Assembly: GCA_030151635.1 (NCBI GenBank)
Contig: JASLDF010000164.1
Location: 1-6,390 of the forward strand
DNA from: Bacteroides sp.
GTDB taxonomy: Bacteria; Bacteroidota; Bacteroidia; Bacteroidales; Bacteroidaceae
Direction of reading: 5' to 3'
DNA: 6,390 nt
Under the pieces are notes generated by a model. It searched no databases. It was not told where the DNA came from and was given only the letters and a program-made list of their open reading frames with translations. Of this stretch, positions 1 to 6,009 are shown one piece after another. A program made the position numbers and the translations under genes. Each line of letters begins with the position of its first letter. Position 1 is the stretch's first letter.

Positions 1-32
1 GAGTAAAGGTGTGTCTAAAGCTGTTTCAATAA

Positions 33-64
33 ATTGTAGAAACTCAATTAATTGACTAAGTTTG
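33..64 (+). promoter_or_regulatory. Candidate Bacteroidetes-type promoter of the GNAT gene
   Basis: ATTG at 33-36 is followed after 20 bases by TAAGTTTG at 57-64. This matches the Bacteroidetes pattern of a TTTG-like -33 element and a TAnnTTTG -7 element at about that spacing. It would place the transcript start near 70 and leave a leader of about 20 bases before the ATG at 90. The motif is short and the DNA is AT-rich, so a chance match is possible. Confidence 0.4.
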
Positions 65-89
65 TGGGAATTCAAAAAATTTGATACCT

Positions 90-584
90 ATGAATTTTTC
101 AATACGACGTTGGAAGCCTTCAGATTCATCAGTCTTGGTGAATTACTTGAACAATATACATATCTGGTCAAAACTAACTGACGACACTCCATTGCCTTTT
201 ACGGAGAGTGATGCGAAAGCATATATTCTTCCAGAAGATTCAAAGCTAGCACAGGTATATGCTGTTGAATGCGACGGTAATATTATTGGTGGCGTTAAAT
301 TTACATGTTGTAATTTGCCTAATAATATTGTTTACCGTATGAATTTCTGGATTGATCCTGAGTTTTGGGATTACGACGAGGTTGTAAAAGTCTTAAAAGA
401 TATGATTCGCTTTTGTTTCTTCCACCTTCCTGCAATTAAATTAATGGCGATGGTGATTGATAACGATGTGGAATATCAGAAAGCTTTAGTTGATGCAGGT
501 TTTGTAAAAGAAGCACTATTAACCAAATCAATCTTGAAGAGTGGTAGTGTGGAAGATTTACATATCTTCTCGATTACAGAATAA
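90..584 (+). CDS. GNAT-family N-acetyltransferase-like protein, RimJ/RimL type, degenerate acetyl-CoA loop
   Basis: The 164-residue protein begins MNFSIRRWKPSDSSVLVNYL, the usual opening of small RimJ/RimL-like GNAT acetyltransferases (IRxWxxSDxxxLxxxLNN). These enzymes move an acetyl group from acetyl-CoA to an amine, often a protein N-terminus or a small molecule. The strand leading to the cofactor loop (MNFWIDPEFW) and the late motif (NDVEYQKALVDAGFVKEALL) are recognisable, as is the closing D-L-H-I-F-S-I strand. The loop after PEFW normally reads GKGxxTEA and holds the CoA pyrophosphate. Here it reads DYDEVVK, with both glycines lost, so CoA binding may be altered or absent. I chose the ATG at 90 over an in-frame TTG at 81 because family homology begins there. 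The substrate cannot be read from the sequence. The next gene starts 206 bases downstream, so this is probably its own unit. The fold call is fairly sure; activity is not. Confidence 0.75.
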   Translation: MNFSIRRWKPSDSSVLVNYLNNIHIWSKLTDDTPLPFTESDAKAYILPEDSKLAQVYAVECDGNIIGGVKFTCCNLPNNIVYRMNFWIDPEFWDYDEVVKVLKDMIRFCFFHLPAIKLMAMVIDNDVEYQKALVDAGFVKEALLTKSILKSGSVEDLHIFSITE

Positions 585-790
585 GTTAGATTAAGTAGAT
601 ATTTATATATAACTAGGACTAATTAGACTGGTTTATTAGGGTTGGTGTGCAATATCTACGCCAACTCCTTTCTGGTTTTTACGTTAGTTTCCTACATATA
701 GCGCTTATTTTACAAATATTAAGTGTTATACTATTCAATATTGTATCTTTTTCCCTATTTTTGTGGCTCATAAAGATATATTCAAAACGA
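585..790 (+). other. Intergenic leader upstream of the NIF3 gene
   Basis: This AT-rich stretch has no clear hairpin terminator for the GNAT gene. TATCTTTT at 744-751 is one base off the TAnnTTTG -7 element but lacks a convincing TTTG 20 bases upstream, so the promoter of the NIF3 operon is only tentatively placed here. The NIF3 frame stays open leftward to a GTG at 647. The 48 residues this adds are hydrophobic and unlike the family, so I treat them as untranslated leader. Confidence 0.4.
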
Positions 791-1885
791 ATGAAGATTA
801 AGGATATTATTAATGCCCTTGAACGTTTCGCGCCTTTGCCCTTGCAAGATGGATTCGATAATTCCGGCTTGCAAATCGGACTAACTCAGGTGGAAGCTAC
901 AGGGGCTTTGTTGTGTTTAGACGTTACTGAAACTATAATCGATGAAGCTATTGCGAAAGGTTGTAATTTGGTAATTGCACATCATCCGCTTCTTTTTAAG
1001 GGATATAAATCGATTACAGGTAAAGATTATGTAGAACGTTGCATTCTCAAAGCAATTAAAAACGATATCGTAATCTACGCTGCCCATACCAATCTTGACA
1101 ATTCTACTGGAGGTGTCAGCTTTAAAATCGCAGATAAACTGGGGTTGAAGCGTGCTCAAATTCTGTCTCCTAAAAATGAAGTCCTTTCTAAACTGGTAAC
1201 TTTTGTGCCAACGGATCATGCCGATATTGTGCGTAATGCGCTGTCGAATGCTGGTTGTGGTCAAATAGGGAACTATGATTCTTGTACATTTAATGTGTCG
1301 GGAAACGGTACGTTTAGAGCGTTGGACAATGCAAATCCATTTTGTGGGGAAGTAGGTGAACTACATACAGAGCCTGAGGTTAGAATCGAAACTATTTTCC
1401 CTTCTTATTTAAAAGGTAAAGTGCTAGCTGCATTGTTGGCTGCACATCCTTATGAAGAAGTTGCTTTTGATGTGTATGCATTGGAGAATACATGGAAAGA
1501 AGTGGGAGCGGGTGTCATTGCAGAGCTAGATGCTCCTGTTGATGAACTAACCTTCCTGAAACAAATTAAGTCGACCTTTAATGTGGGCTGTGTAAAGCAT
1601 AGTGCTATTAGAGGAAAACAAATTAAACGTGTTGCGATTTGTGGAGGATCTGGAGGTTTTCTACTGTCGCAAGCAATTGGTGCTGGTGCCGACCTTTTCT
1701 TGAGTGCGGAGATTAAATATCACGACTATTTTGGAAAAGACGACCAAATTCTAATTGCTGATATTGGTCACTATGAAAGTGAGCAATTTACAATCGAGTT
1801 GTTTAGTGAGCTGTTAACTGAAGCTTGCCCTGACTTGAAACACTACGTAACTGAAGTAAATACAAATCCAATAAATTATTTATAA
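791..1885 (+). CDS. NIF3/DUF34-family dinuclear metal-centre protein with PII-like insert
   Basis: The 364-residue cytosolic protein belongs to the NIF3 (YbgI/DUF34) family, which forms hexameric toroids with a two-metal site per subunit. It starts at ATG 791 (MKIKDIINALERFAPLPLQD), the usual Bacteroidales N-terminus. The expected metal ligands are present: H64 and H65 in AHHPLLFK, H99 and D103 in AHTNLDN, and H327 and E331 in GHYESEQ. Residues of about 130-236 form the extra PII-like domain of the long family form, including the typical AAHPYEEVAFD segment. The C-terminus (EVNTNPINYL) is intact. Many databases call such proteins GTP cyclohydrolase I type 2 homologues, but the true reaction is not settled and nothing here decides it. 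It is the first gene of an operon with the zinc-ribbon gene 6 bases downstream, an arrangement I know from other Bacteroidales. Confidence 0.93.
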   Translation: MKIKDIINALERFAPLPLQDGFDNSGLQIGLTQVEATGALLCLDVTETIIDEAIAKGCNLVIAHHPLLFKGYKSITGKDYVERCILKAIKNDIVIYAAHTNLDNSTGGVSFKIADKLGLKRAQILSPKNEVLSKLVTFVPTDHADIVRNALSNAGCGQIGNYDSCTFNVSGNGTFRALDNANPFCGEVGELHTEPEVRIETIFPSYLKGKVLAALLAAHPYEEVAFDVYALENTWKEVGAGVIAELDAPVDELTFLKQIKSTFNVGCVKHSAIRGKQIKRVAICGGSGGFLLSQAIGAGADLFLSAEIKYHDYFGKDDQILIADIGHYESEQFTIELFSELLTEACPDLKHYVTEVNTNPINYL

Positions 1886-1891
1886 TTGACT

Positions 1892-2704
1892 ATGGCTAAA
1901 GAAGTAAAAGAGTTGTCTGTTGAGGATAAACTAAAGGTATTATACGAACTTCAAACTATTTTGTCTAAAATTGACGAAATTAAAACACTTAGAGGTGAAT
2001 TGCCTTTAGAGGTTCAAGATTTGGAAGACGAAATTCAAGGTCTTAAAACTCGTATTGAAAATTTTAATACTGGTATTGAGCACCTACACGAAGACATTGC
2101 TACAAAGAAAACTGAAATTGAAAATGCAAAAGCATTAATCGCTAAGTATACTGAGCAGCAAGAAAACGTGCGTAACAACCGTGAATATGACTTGTTAAGC
2201 AAAGAACTAGAATTTCAAAATCTAGAAATCCAATTGTACGAAAAACGAATCAAAGAGTTTACTGCTGATGAGCAAGAAAAACAAGAGGATTTGAAAGGTA
2301 CAACTGAGGTATTGACTGGTCGTACAGACGACTTAAATGTCAAGAAAAACGAGTTGGATGAAATTATTGGTGAAACAAAGCAAGAAGAAGAAAAGCTTAG
2401 AGAAAAAGCTAAAAAACTTGAAGCTAAGGTGGAACTAAGATTACTTCAATCTTTCAAACGTATTCGTAAGAACACTCGTAATGGTCTTGCTGTTGTTTAT
2501 GTAGAGCGTGATGCTTGTGGTGGTTGTTTCAACAAAATTCCACCTCAAAGACAATTAGATATTCGTTCTCGTAAGAAAATTATCGTTTGTGAGTACTGTG
2601 GTCGTATTATGATTGACCCAGAATTGGCAGGTATTAAAATGGAGGTTAAAGAAGAAGCTCCTAAAAAGAAAAAAGCAACTACAAGAAGAAAAAAAGAAGA
2701 TTAA
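1892..2704 (+). CDS. Coiled-coil protein with C-terminal C4-type zinc ribbon
   Basis: The 270-residue soluble protein resembles the zf-RING_7 / HP0958-CT398 group. Residues of about 8-180 are almost entirely charged heptad-rich helix, forming a long antiparallel coiled coil. The conserved NNREYD motif sits near the helical turn (about residues 95-100). A basic segment (LLQSFKRIRKNTRNG, about 184-198) leads into the zinc ribbon with C209, C212, C233 and C236 (CGGC and CEYC, 20 residues between the pairs). The tail is rich in lysine and arginine (KKKKATTRRKKED), suggesting contact with nucleic acid, which is inference. An in-frame TTG at 1886 exists, but the ATG at 1892 gives the standard MAKEVKEL start. 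It lies 6 bases after the NIF3 stop and ends 22 bases before a strong terminator, so it is the last gene of a two-gene operon. Its function is not established. Confidence 0.9.
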   Translation: MAKEVKELSVEDKLKVLYELQTILSKIDEIKTLRGELPLEVQDLEDEIQGLKTRIENFNTGIEHLHEDIATKKTEIENAKALIAKYTEQQENVRNNREYDLLSKELEFQNLEIQLYEKRIKEFTADEQEKQEDLKGTTEVLTGRTDDLNVKKNELDEIIGETKQEEEKLREKAKKLEAKVELRLLQSFKRIRKNTRNGLAVVYVERDACGGCFNKIPPQRQLDIRSRKKIIVCEYCGRIMIDPELAGIKMEVKEEAPKKKKATTRRKKED

Positions 2705-2726
2705 TACTCTCCTTATTTCAATATCT

Positions 2727-2760
2727 AAAAGGCAGGTTTCGTAAGAAATCTGCCTTTTTT
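2727..2760 (+). terminator. Intrinsic terminator of the NIF3/zinc-ribbon operon
   Basis: The arms AAAAGGCAGGTTTC (2727-2740) and GAAATCTGCCTTTT pair around a GTAA loop and run into six T. The one non-Watson-Crick pair is G·U when transcribed rightward, which fits the direction of the upstream operon. It begins 22 bases after the zinc-ribbon stop codon. Confidence 0.92.
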
Positions 2761-2796
2761 GTTAACTAGTTGTGGTTTGCTAATGTAATAATCCAA

Positions 2797-2814
2797 CTAT
2801 GTTTCTTAACATAG
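2797..2814. repeat. Perfect 7-bp inverted repeat over a promoter-like -7 element
   Basis: CTATGTT (2797-2803) and AACATAG (2808-2814) are perfect inverted copies around TCTT. The left arm and loop contain TATGTTTC (2798-2805), one base from TAnnTTTG, with TTTG at 2776-2779 upstream; the 18-base spacer is slightly short. A dyad on a -7 box suits an operator, but the promoter itself is only a weak match. Confidence 0.3.
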
Positions 2815-2860
2815 TGAAATAGGACGGTGTAGATCGATAAGAGCCACTGGGGTGATATTT

Positions 2861-2929
2861 ATGTCTATATGCTGGGTCATTACATTACAAGTATCTAGTT
2901 TGATAAGTCTATTGTATTTTACTATTTAA
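2861..2929 (+). CDS. Doubtful 22-residue hydrophobic micro-ORF
   Basis: An ATG at 2861 opens 22 codons beginning MSICWVITLQVSSLISLL and ending YFTI. This is hydrophobic enough for a single short membrane segment, as in small toxic or regulatory membrane peptides. GGGGTGAT lies about 8 bases before the ATG, although Bacteroidetes make little use of such sites. A promoter-like motif and palindrome lie 50-80 bases upstream. I recognise no family, and AT-rich DNA yields hydrophobic chance ORFs easily. Confidence 0.15.
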   Translation: MSICWVITLQVSSLISLLYFTI

Positions 2930-3287
2930 TTTAGAAAGTCTTTGATGATTTTTGACTGTTTGTATATTATTGCCAGACTTCTCGTATATAATTATTAATA
3001 TTTACATTATCCTGACTTTAATATGTGAGATATATAGTTATATATGCTAGTTTGTGTTGATTCAAGTGGTTGATTATTATTTATTTGCGTGTTATTTATG
3101 TGAAGTATTAATTGTATAAAGACACGGAAAAGATGGATTTGAGCATTTTAATAGGTGGTGCACGTGTGAAATTGTAAATTAAAGTTTGTAAAATCTGTCA
3201 AAAGGGTAGATAAATCGGATAATACTACTTTTTGTATTAGTCTTGTAATGTTAATTCTGATTTTTATACTCTTTTTGTGCTGTATAA

Positions 3288-3405
3288 CATATTTATTCGT
3301 CTAGAAGCCGGCTCGGTTTGCAAGGTTATCCTCGAATTTATATCTTGCAAGTGCATTTGAGAGGTAATCGAAAATAAACGTAAACCGTTTGGTTTCGAAT
3401 ACTAC
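3288..3405. other. GC-richer patch open in one frame on each strand, unidentified
   Basis: Within AT-rich surroundings this patch is visibly richer in G and C. It lacks stops on the plus strand for 29 codons (3288-3374) and on the minus strand for 34 codons (3405 down to the TAG at 3301-3303). Neither frame has a convincing start. A perfect 7-bp inverted repeat, TTGCAAG (3318-3324) and CTTGCAA (3344-3350), could form a stem with a 19-base loop. It could be a gene relic or part of a structured RNA; I recognise neither. Confidence 0.25.
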
Positions 3406-3817
3406 TTAAAAGCAATAAAAAGTGTTCTTTGCCTGTTTATTATGAATAGTAATCATAAGTATTTTAATTCGAAACGAAGAGTTTATTTTAAGATCTGAAT
3501 AGAGGATATAACTAATAAAGTTTTATGAATTCCCTTTTTCTTTAGTATTCAATTTTTAAGGTTAATATTAATGAATATAATATTGTAATCTTTACAATTT
3601 AGTATTAATGATAATAGTAAAATATAATTATACGCTTTATATGCCTTTAAAAGAGGGTAGCTTAATCCAAGATCATTAAATAATCTAGAAGTTTAGATTT
3701 GTAATGATTAATTGTTACATAAATGTTACATCACAAATGGTCAATTTTTATGTTTAGGACATAAAACTTCAACAAACAGCTCCTAATCTGAAAAATAAAA
3801 AGTTTTTCTCTTTGGTT

Positions 3818-3850
3818 CTTGTTTCAATTAAAAAATATTCCTTATGTTTA
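3818..3850 (+). promoter_or_regulatory. Candidate promoter of a small transcript ending at 4113
   Basis: TTG at 3819-3821 is followed after 21 bases by TATGTTTA (3843-3850), one base off the Bacteroidetes -7 consensus. It points toward the ORF at 3920 and the terminator at 4074-4113. The predicted transcript would start near 3856 and be roughly 260 bases long. It is a weak motif, supported mainly by its position relative to the terminator. Confidence 0.25.
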
Positions 3851-3919
3851 CAAAGTAATGCAGACAGAAATGCATTTAAAAATAGAAATAAGAAATTATA
3901 ATATATATCTATCAATCAA

Positions 3920-4018
3920 ATGAGTCCCAGTGGGGATTCCCTTTATTCGAAAATTTGCAATGTGGCGCGCGAGCGTAGTTATGTGACCAATTCGAAAAAG
4001 TATTATTTAAATAAGTAA
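3920..4018 (+). CDS. Possible 32-residue basic peptide or structured small RNA
   Basis: An ATG at 3920 opens 32 codons: MSPSGDSLYSKICNVARE, then RSYVTNSKKYYLNK, basic and soluble, of no family I know. The segment stands out by its higher GC content. It contains a 6-bp hairpin, AGTCCC (3923-3928) with GGGATT (3933-3938) around AGTG, and a short CGC-GCGA-GCG stem near 3967-3976. ATTCGAAAA is repeated at 3945-3953 and 3990-3998. The minus strand is also open here (its TGA lies at about 3915), so coding cannot be judged from frame length alone. A rightward terminator lies 56 bases downstream, so the region is probably transcribed; whether the product is peptide or RNA is open. Confidence 0.25.
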   Translation: MSPSGDSLYSKICNVARERSYVTNSKKYYLNK

Positions 4019-4073
4019 GTAAGTTAAGTTTAATTTCATCTCTAGCTGTGAAGTTCGAGGAGTAATTTAAGTT

Positions 4074-4113
4074 AAAAAAAGAGATTCATACTTCGGTATG
4101 GTCTCTTTTTTTT
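4074..4113 (+). terminator. UUCG-tetraloop intrinsic terminator, rightward
   Basis: CATAC and GTATG flank a TTCG loop, giving the very stable C(UUCG)G hairpin. The stem extends through AGAGA/TCTCT to A and T tracts, ending in eight T. The interior TT opposite G can form U·G plus one bulge in rightward RNA, but reads C against AA on the other strand, so rightward use is favoured. No conventional gene precedes it, which implies an unannotated plus-strand transcript. The A tract could also let it stop leftward transcription. Confidence 0.85.
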
Positions 4114-4164
4114 ATTTCCTCAAATTGATGTTTTGATTTTACAGATCAATCTCAAAAGTTGTGT

Positions 4165-4410
4165 TTACGCAAATAATTTCATTAATCTGTATCGAAAGAA
4201 ATTGATATCTCTGACTCCTCGCAATTGAGCTCTGAATGCTTCTATTTTAGCGTTAAAAGATTCCGCAGCGCATTGGTGCTTCTATTTCAAAGTAGTTTAG
4301 TATTGTTCTATAGTTTAGCTGGATGGTATTGATTACAGAATTAAATTGTTTTAGACCTGTATTGTGAACTTCATTATACCAGTGTGCTAGTTTAGTGTAT
4401 GCCACACCTT
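4165..4410 (-). pseudogene. ISL3-like (ISAon1) transposase, C-terminal fragment with two frame breaks
   Basis: Read leftward from about 4410, the fragment gives GVAYTKLAHWYNEVHNTG, then LKQFNSVINTIQLNYRTILN-YFE. After a lost base near 4285 it gives RSTNA, and after a second near 4267 AESFNAKIEAFRAQLRGV and RDINFFRYRLMKLFA with a stop at 4165-4167. This is the C-terminal signature of DDE_Tnp_ISL3 transposases as found in Bacteroidales. The E in AESFNAK is probably the last catalytic acid of the DDE triad (inference from the family). Restoring one base at each site rebuilds a continuous protein. Everything upstream of the alanine/tyrosine-rich start is missing. It cannot encode active transposase. 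Confidence 0.8.
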
Positions 4411-4734
4411 TAATTGGGATCATTCCCAAAGGCATGCTTGACTATTTTGATTTTACCGACTATTCCGATATGGGGGATTATTATATTCTCTCTTGAAGAG
4501 AAAAATAGTATACCAGAGGAGTATGCAAGTCTTCCATTAGTTTCCAAAGGATTCTATCCAGAGATAACAGTTACAGATTTTCCTGTTCGTGACCGCACTG
4601 TATATTTGAAAGTTAAACGCCGCAGATGGAAGGATAAGCAAACAGGTAAGACACACAGCAGAGACTGGCAATTAGTTGCAGACGGGACTAGGATAACAGC
4701 CGAGTTCGGTTCTTTTTTAAAAGAGTTATCTTGA
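4410..4734 (+). pseudogene. ISAon1-family transposase N-region protein, frameshifted
   Basis: From about 4410 the frame reads IIPKGMLDYFDFTDYSDM and GDYYI, then loses one base near 4485 and continues in another frame as FSLEEKNSIPEEYASLPLVS, GFYPEITVTDFPVRDR and KRRRWKDKQTGKTHSRDW to FLKELS and a TGA. This is the N-region protein that precedes the transposase in ISAon1-type elements, with its basic, probably DNA-binding core (VKRRRWKDKQTGK). The first dozen or so residues of the normal protein are missing at the head-to-head junction. A TTG-initiated reading from 4414 gives a false hydrophobic N-terminus, because it is the wrong frame before the break. Confidence 0.8.
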
Positions 4735-4861
4735 TAATCATGAAGTTAGTATAAAATCAGTAGCCGATTTCTGTCATATAAAGTCTAAGACACTTAATGA
4801 TTACTACAAGGAGCATTTAAGTGGTTATCGCTCCTGCAATCAGCTCTTTCATGCCGATTAG
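4721..4861 (+). pseudogene. ISAon1 transposase, N-terminal fragment
   Basis: The frame opens at 4721 inside the end of the N-region gene and reads SYLDNHEVSIKSVADFCHIK, then SKTLNDYYKEHLSGYRSCNQ and LFHAD before a TAG at 4859-4861. This is the helix-turn-helix-like start of the ISL3/ISAon1 transposase, usually followed by the DDE core, which is absent here. It overlaps the N-region gene in the +1 frame. TTTTTTAAAAG at 4713-4723 lies in the overlap and could have been a frameshift site in the active element, which I cannot confirm. Confidence 0.65.
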
Positions 4862-4877
4862 TATATATGTATATTAT

Positions 4878-4914
4878 AAAAATAGCGGCTTGAGTTTTTC
4901 CAAGCCACTATTTT
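4878..4914 (-). terminator. Intrinsic terminator of mdh
   Basis: Read leftward, AAAATAGTGGCTTG (4914-4901) pairs with CAAGCCGCTATTTT around an eight-base loop and ends in T. The one irregular pair is U·G in the minus-strand RNA but C against A in the plus strand, so it is built for leftward transcription. It starts 25 bases after the mdh stop codon and just past the insertion-sequence remnant. Confidence 0.9.
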
Positions 4915-4938
4915 AAATTGTATTTTATACGTTAAGTT

Positions 4939-5937
4939 TTATAAGTTAGGATTAATTTTCATCCAATCATCAATAGCAGGAATAACCTTTGATGTTATTA
5001 AACTATCGCGTAAATCGCAAAGGTGCTTATAACTTTGTTTCAATACCTCTTGCTCGGTCTTAGTACCTTGAACGTTTTTAAAATGAACTCCATTCTTATC
5101 TAATGATGTTTCCATTGCCATCATGATGTGGTTGAACTCTCCATTTGATACATATGTTCCAACTGGCCAGTCAAATATTTCTCCTCCCATTGCGGCGCGA
5201 ATCATTTCTAATGAAAGATATGAAGGACTTTGAAATGACGATCTTCCCCTAAGCTCAATAATATTTTTACCCCCCTGAACAACTCTTATTTTAAGTGCTT
5301 CCCAGTCTTCGTTAGGTAGGCTAGTAGTACCTATTAATCCGTTTAGTGGTTTCCCATTAACCAATGCTGTTGATGAGAATACAGCCATTTGTTCTCCATG
5401 GCCTCCATATGTTCTACAGTTTTCAACTTTATCTGGATGGATTTTAAAGTATTTGGCGAGCTCATTTCTCAATCGCGTACTATCTAAAGCTGCTAGAGTT
5501 GATACTTGGCTAGGTTTTAGACCAGAGTAAAGCAGCGTTAGAAGACCTGTAATATCCGCTGGGTTAAAGATAACAACTACATGTTTTACATCAGGGCAAA
5601 ATGTTTTTATGTCTTTTCCAAATTGAATGGCTATTTCCGCATTTCCTTTTAAAAGATCTTCGCGTGTCATTCCCTCTTTTCTAGCAGCACCTCCAGAAGA
5701 AATAATGTATTTACTATCTTTAAGAGCCTCTTTAATATCACTTGTATAGCTGAGGTTTATTCCTTTAAATCCGCATTGAAGTAATTCTTCTGCGACTCCT
5801 TCGAGACCTTTTTCATAAGGATCATAGAGGCAAATATTACTAGACAATCCCATTAAAATTGCAGACTGAGCCATGTTAGAACCAATCATACCCGCAGCAC
5901 CAACGATCGTAAGTTTTTCTGATGTTAAATTCTTCAT
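4939..5937 (-). CDS. mdh: NAD-dependent malate dehydrogenase
   Basis: The 332-residue cytosolic enzyme interconverts malate and oxaloacetate with NAD(H). In Bacteroidales this serves the reductive branch from oxaloacetate to fumarate and succinate. The Rossmann loop GAAGMIG is at residues 13-19, and D39 (LYDP) at the end of the second strand favours NAD over NADP. The substrate loop GGAARKEGMTREDL carries R86 and R92, the pair that selects malate over lactate. N125 (FNPAD), D152 and R155 (ALDSTRL) and catalytic H180 (YGGHGEQM) are all present. The sequence closely follows the Bacteroides-type enzyme of about 333 residues and is full length from the ATG at 5935-5937 to the TAA at 4939-4941. 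It appears to be monocistronic, between its own promoter and terminator. I see no damaged residue despite the IS remnant just downstream. Confidence 0.95.
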   Translation of the reverse strand: MKNLTSEKLTIVGAAGMIGSNMAQSAILMGLSSNICLYDPYEKGLEGVAEELLQCGFKGINLSYTSDIKEALKDSKYIISSGGAARKEGMTREDLLKGNAEIAIQFGKDIKTFCPDVKHVVVIFNPADITGLLTLLYSGLKPSQVSTLAALDSTRLRNELAKYFKIHPDKVENCRTYGGHGEQMAVFSSTALVNGKPLNGLIGTTSLPNEDWEALKIRVVQGGKNIIELRGRSSFQSPSYLSLEMIRAAMGGEIFDWPVGTYVSNGEFNHIMMAMETSLDKNGVHFKNVQGTKTEQEVLKQSYKHLCDLRDSLITSKVIPAIDDWMKINPNL

Positions 5938-6009
5938 AATAACTAGTTATTTAATTGATTTAATGCAATATATGAAAAAATGTGCTAATAATGATATTAT
6001 AAGAAATAG

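Larger units (their letters stand above)
2761..4073. other. Long AT-rich intergenic region without conventional genes
   Basis: About 1.3 kb between the operon terminator and the UUCG-loop terminator at 4074. All six frames are densely stopped and I see no tRNA, rRNA, tmRNA or recognisable protein remnant. Embedded items are listed separately: the palindrome at 2797-2814, a 22-codon ORF at 2861-2929, a GC-richer patch at 3288-3405 and a possible small transcription unit at 3818-4113. TAGATTTG at 3694-3701 matches a -7 element without a clear -33 partner, and GTTACAT occurs twice, 11 bases apart, at 3714-3731. I see nothing else to annotate in 2930-3287 or 3406-3690. Confidence 0.6.
4141..4864. 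mobile_element. Rearranged, decayed ISAon1-type insertion sequence remnant
   Basis: Two parts of one type of element lie head to head. The C-terminal end of an ISL3-like DDE transposase is on the minus strand (4165 to about 4410). The ISAon1 N-region protein and the first residues of the transposase are on the plus strand (about 4410-4861). The middle of the transposase, with most catalytic residues, is absent. After the transposase stop, the minus strand reads ACACAACTTTTGAGATTGAT (4164-4145), which may be one end of the element; no matching inverted end is visible. The arrangement needs either an inversion with deletion inside one copy, or two opposed copies with the interior lost. At least three single-base frame losses show that it is long inactive. 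Confidence 0.75.

Noticed and set aside
917..1264. 115-codon open frame on the minus strand
   Set aside because: It lies wholly inside the NIF3 gene, antisense, with no family resemblance; a shadow of strong coding on the other strand.
3121..3177. Short plus-strand frame ending in GGARVKL
   Set aside because: About 14 codons after its ATG, no upstream context and no family match.
3386..3410. T-arm-like TTCGAAT in TTGGT...ACTAC, possible tRNA
   Set aside because: Only four of five stem pairs form, and no matching acceptor stem, D-arm or anticodon arm lies upstream.
2761..4073. CRISPR array or phage attachment site
   Set aside because: No regularly spaced identical repeats and no integrase or tRNA nearby; the shared TTCGAA words are too short and irregular.
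4414..4490. TTG start and hydrophobic N-terminus for the N-region protein
   Set aside because: The same bases in another frame give the expected IIPKGMLDYFDFTDYS; the hydrophobic reading arises from the frame break.
4721..4861. Transposase fragment as a functional small gene
   Set aside because: It begins in an overlap without a start codon and stops exactly where the DDE core should begin.
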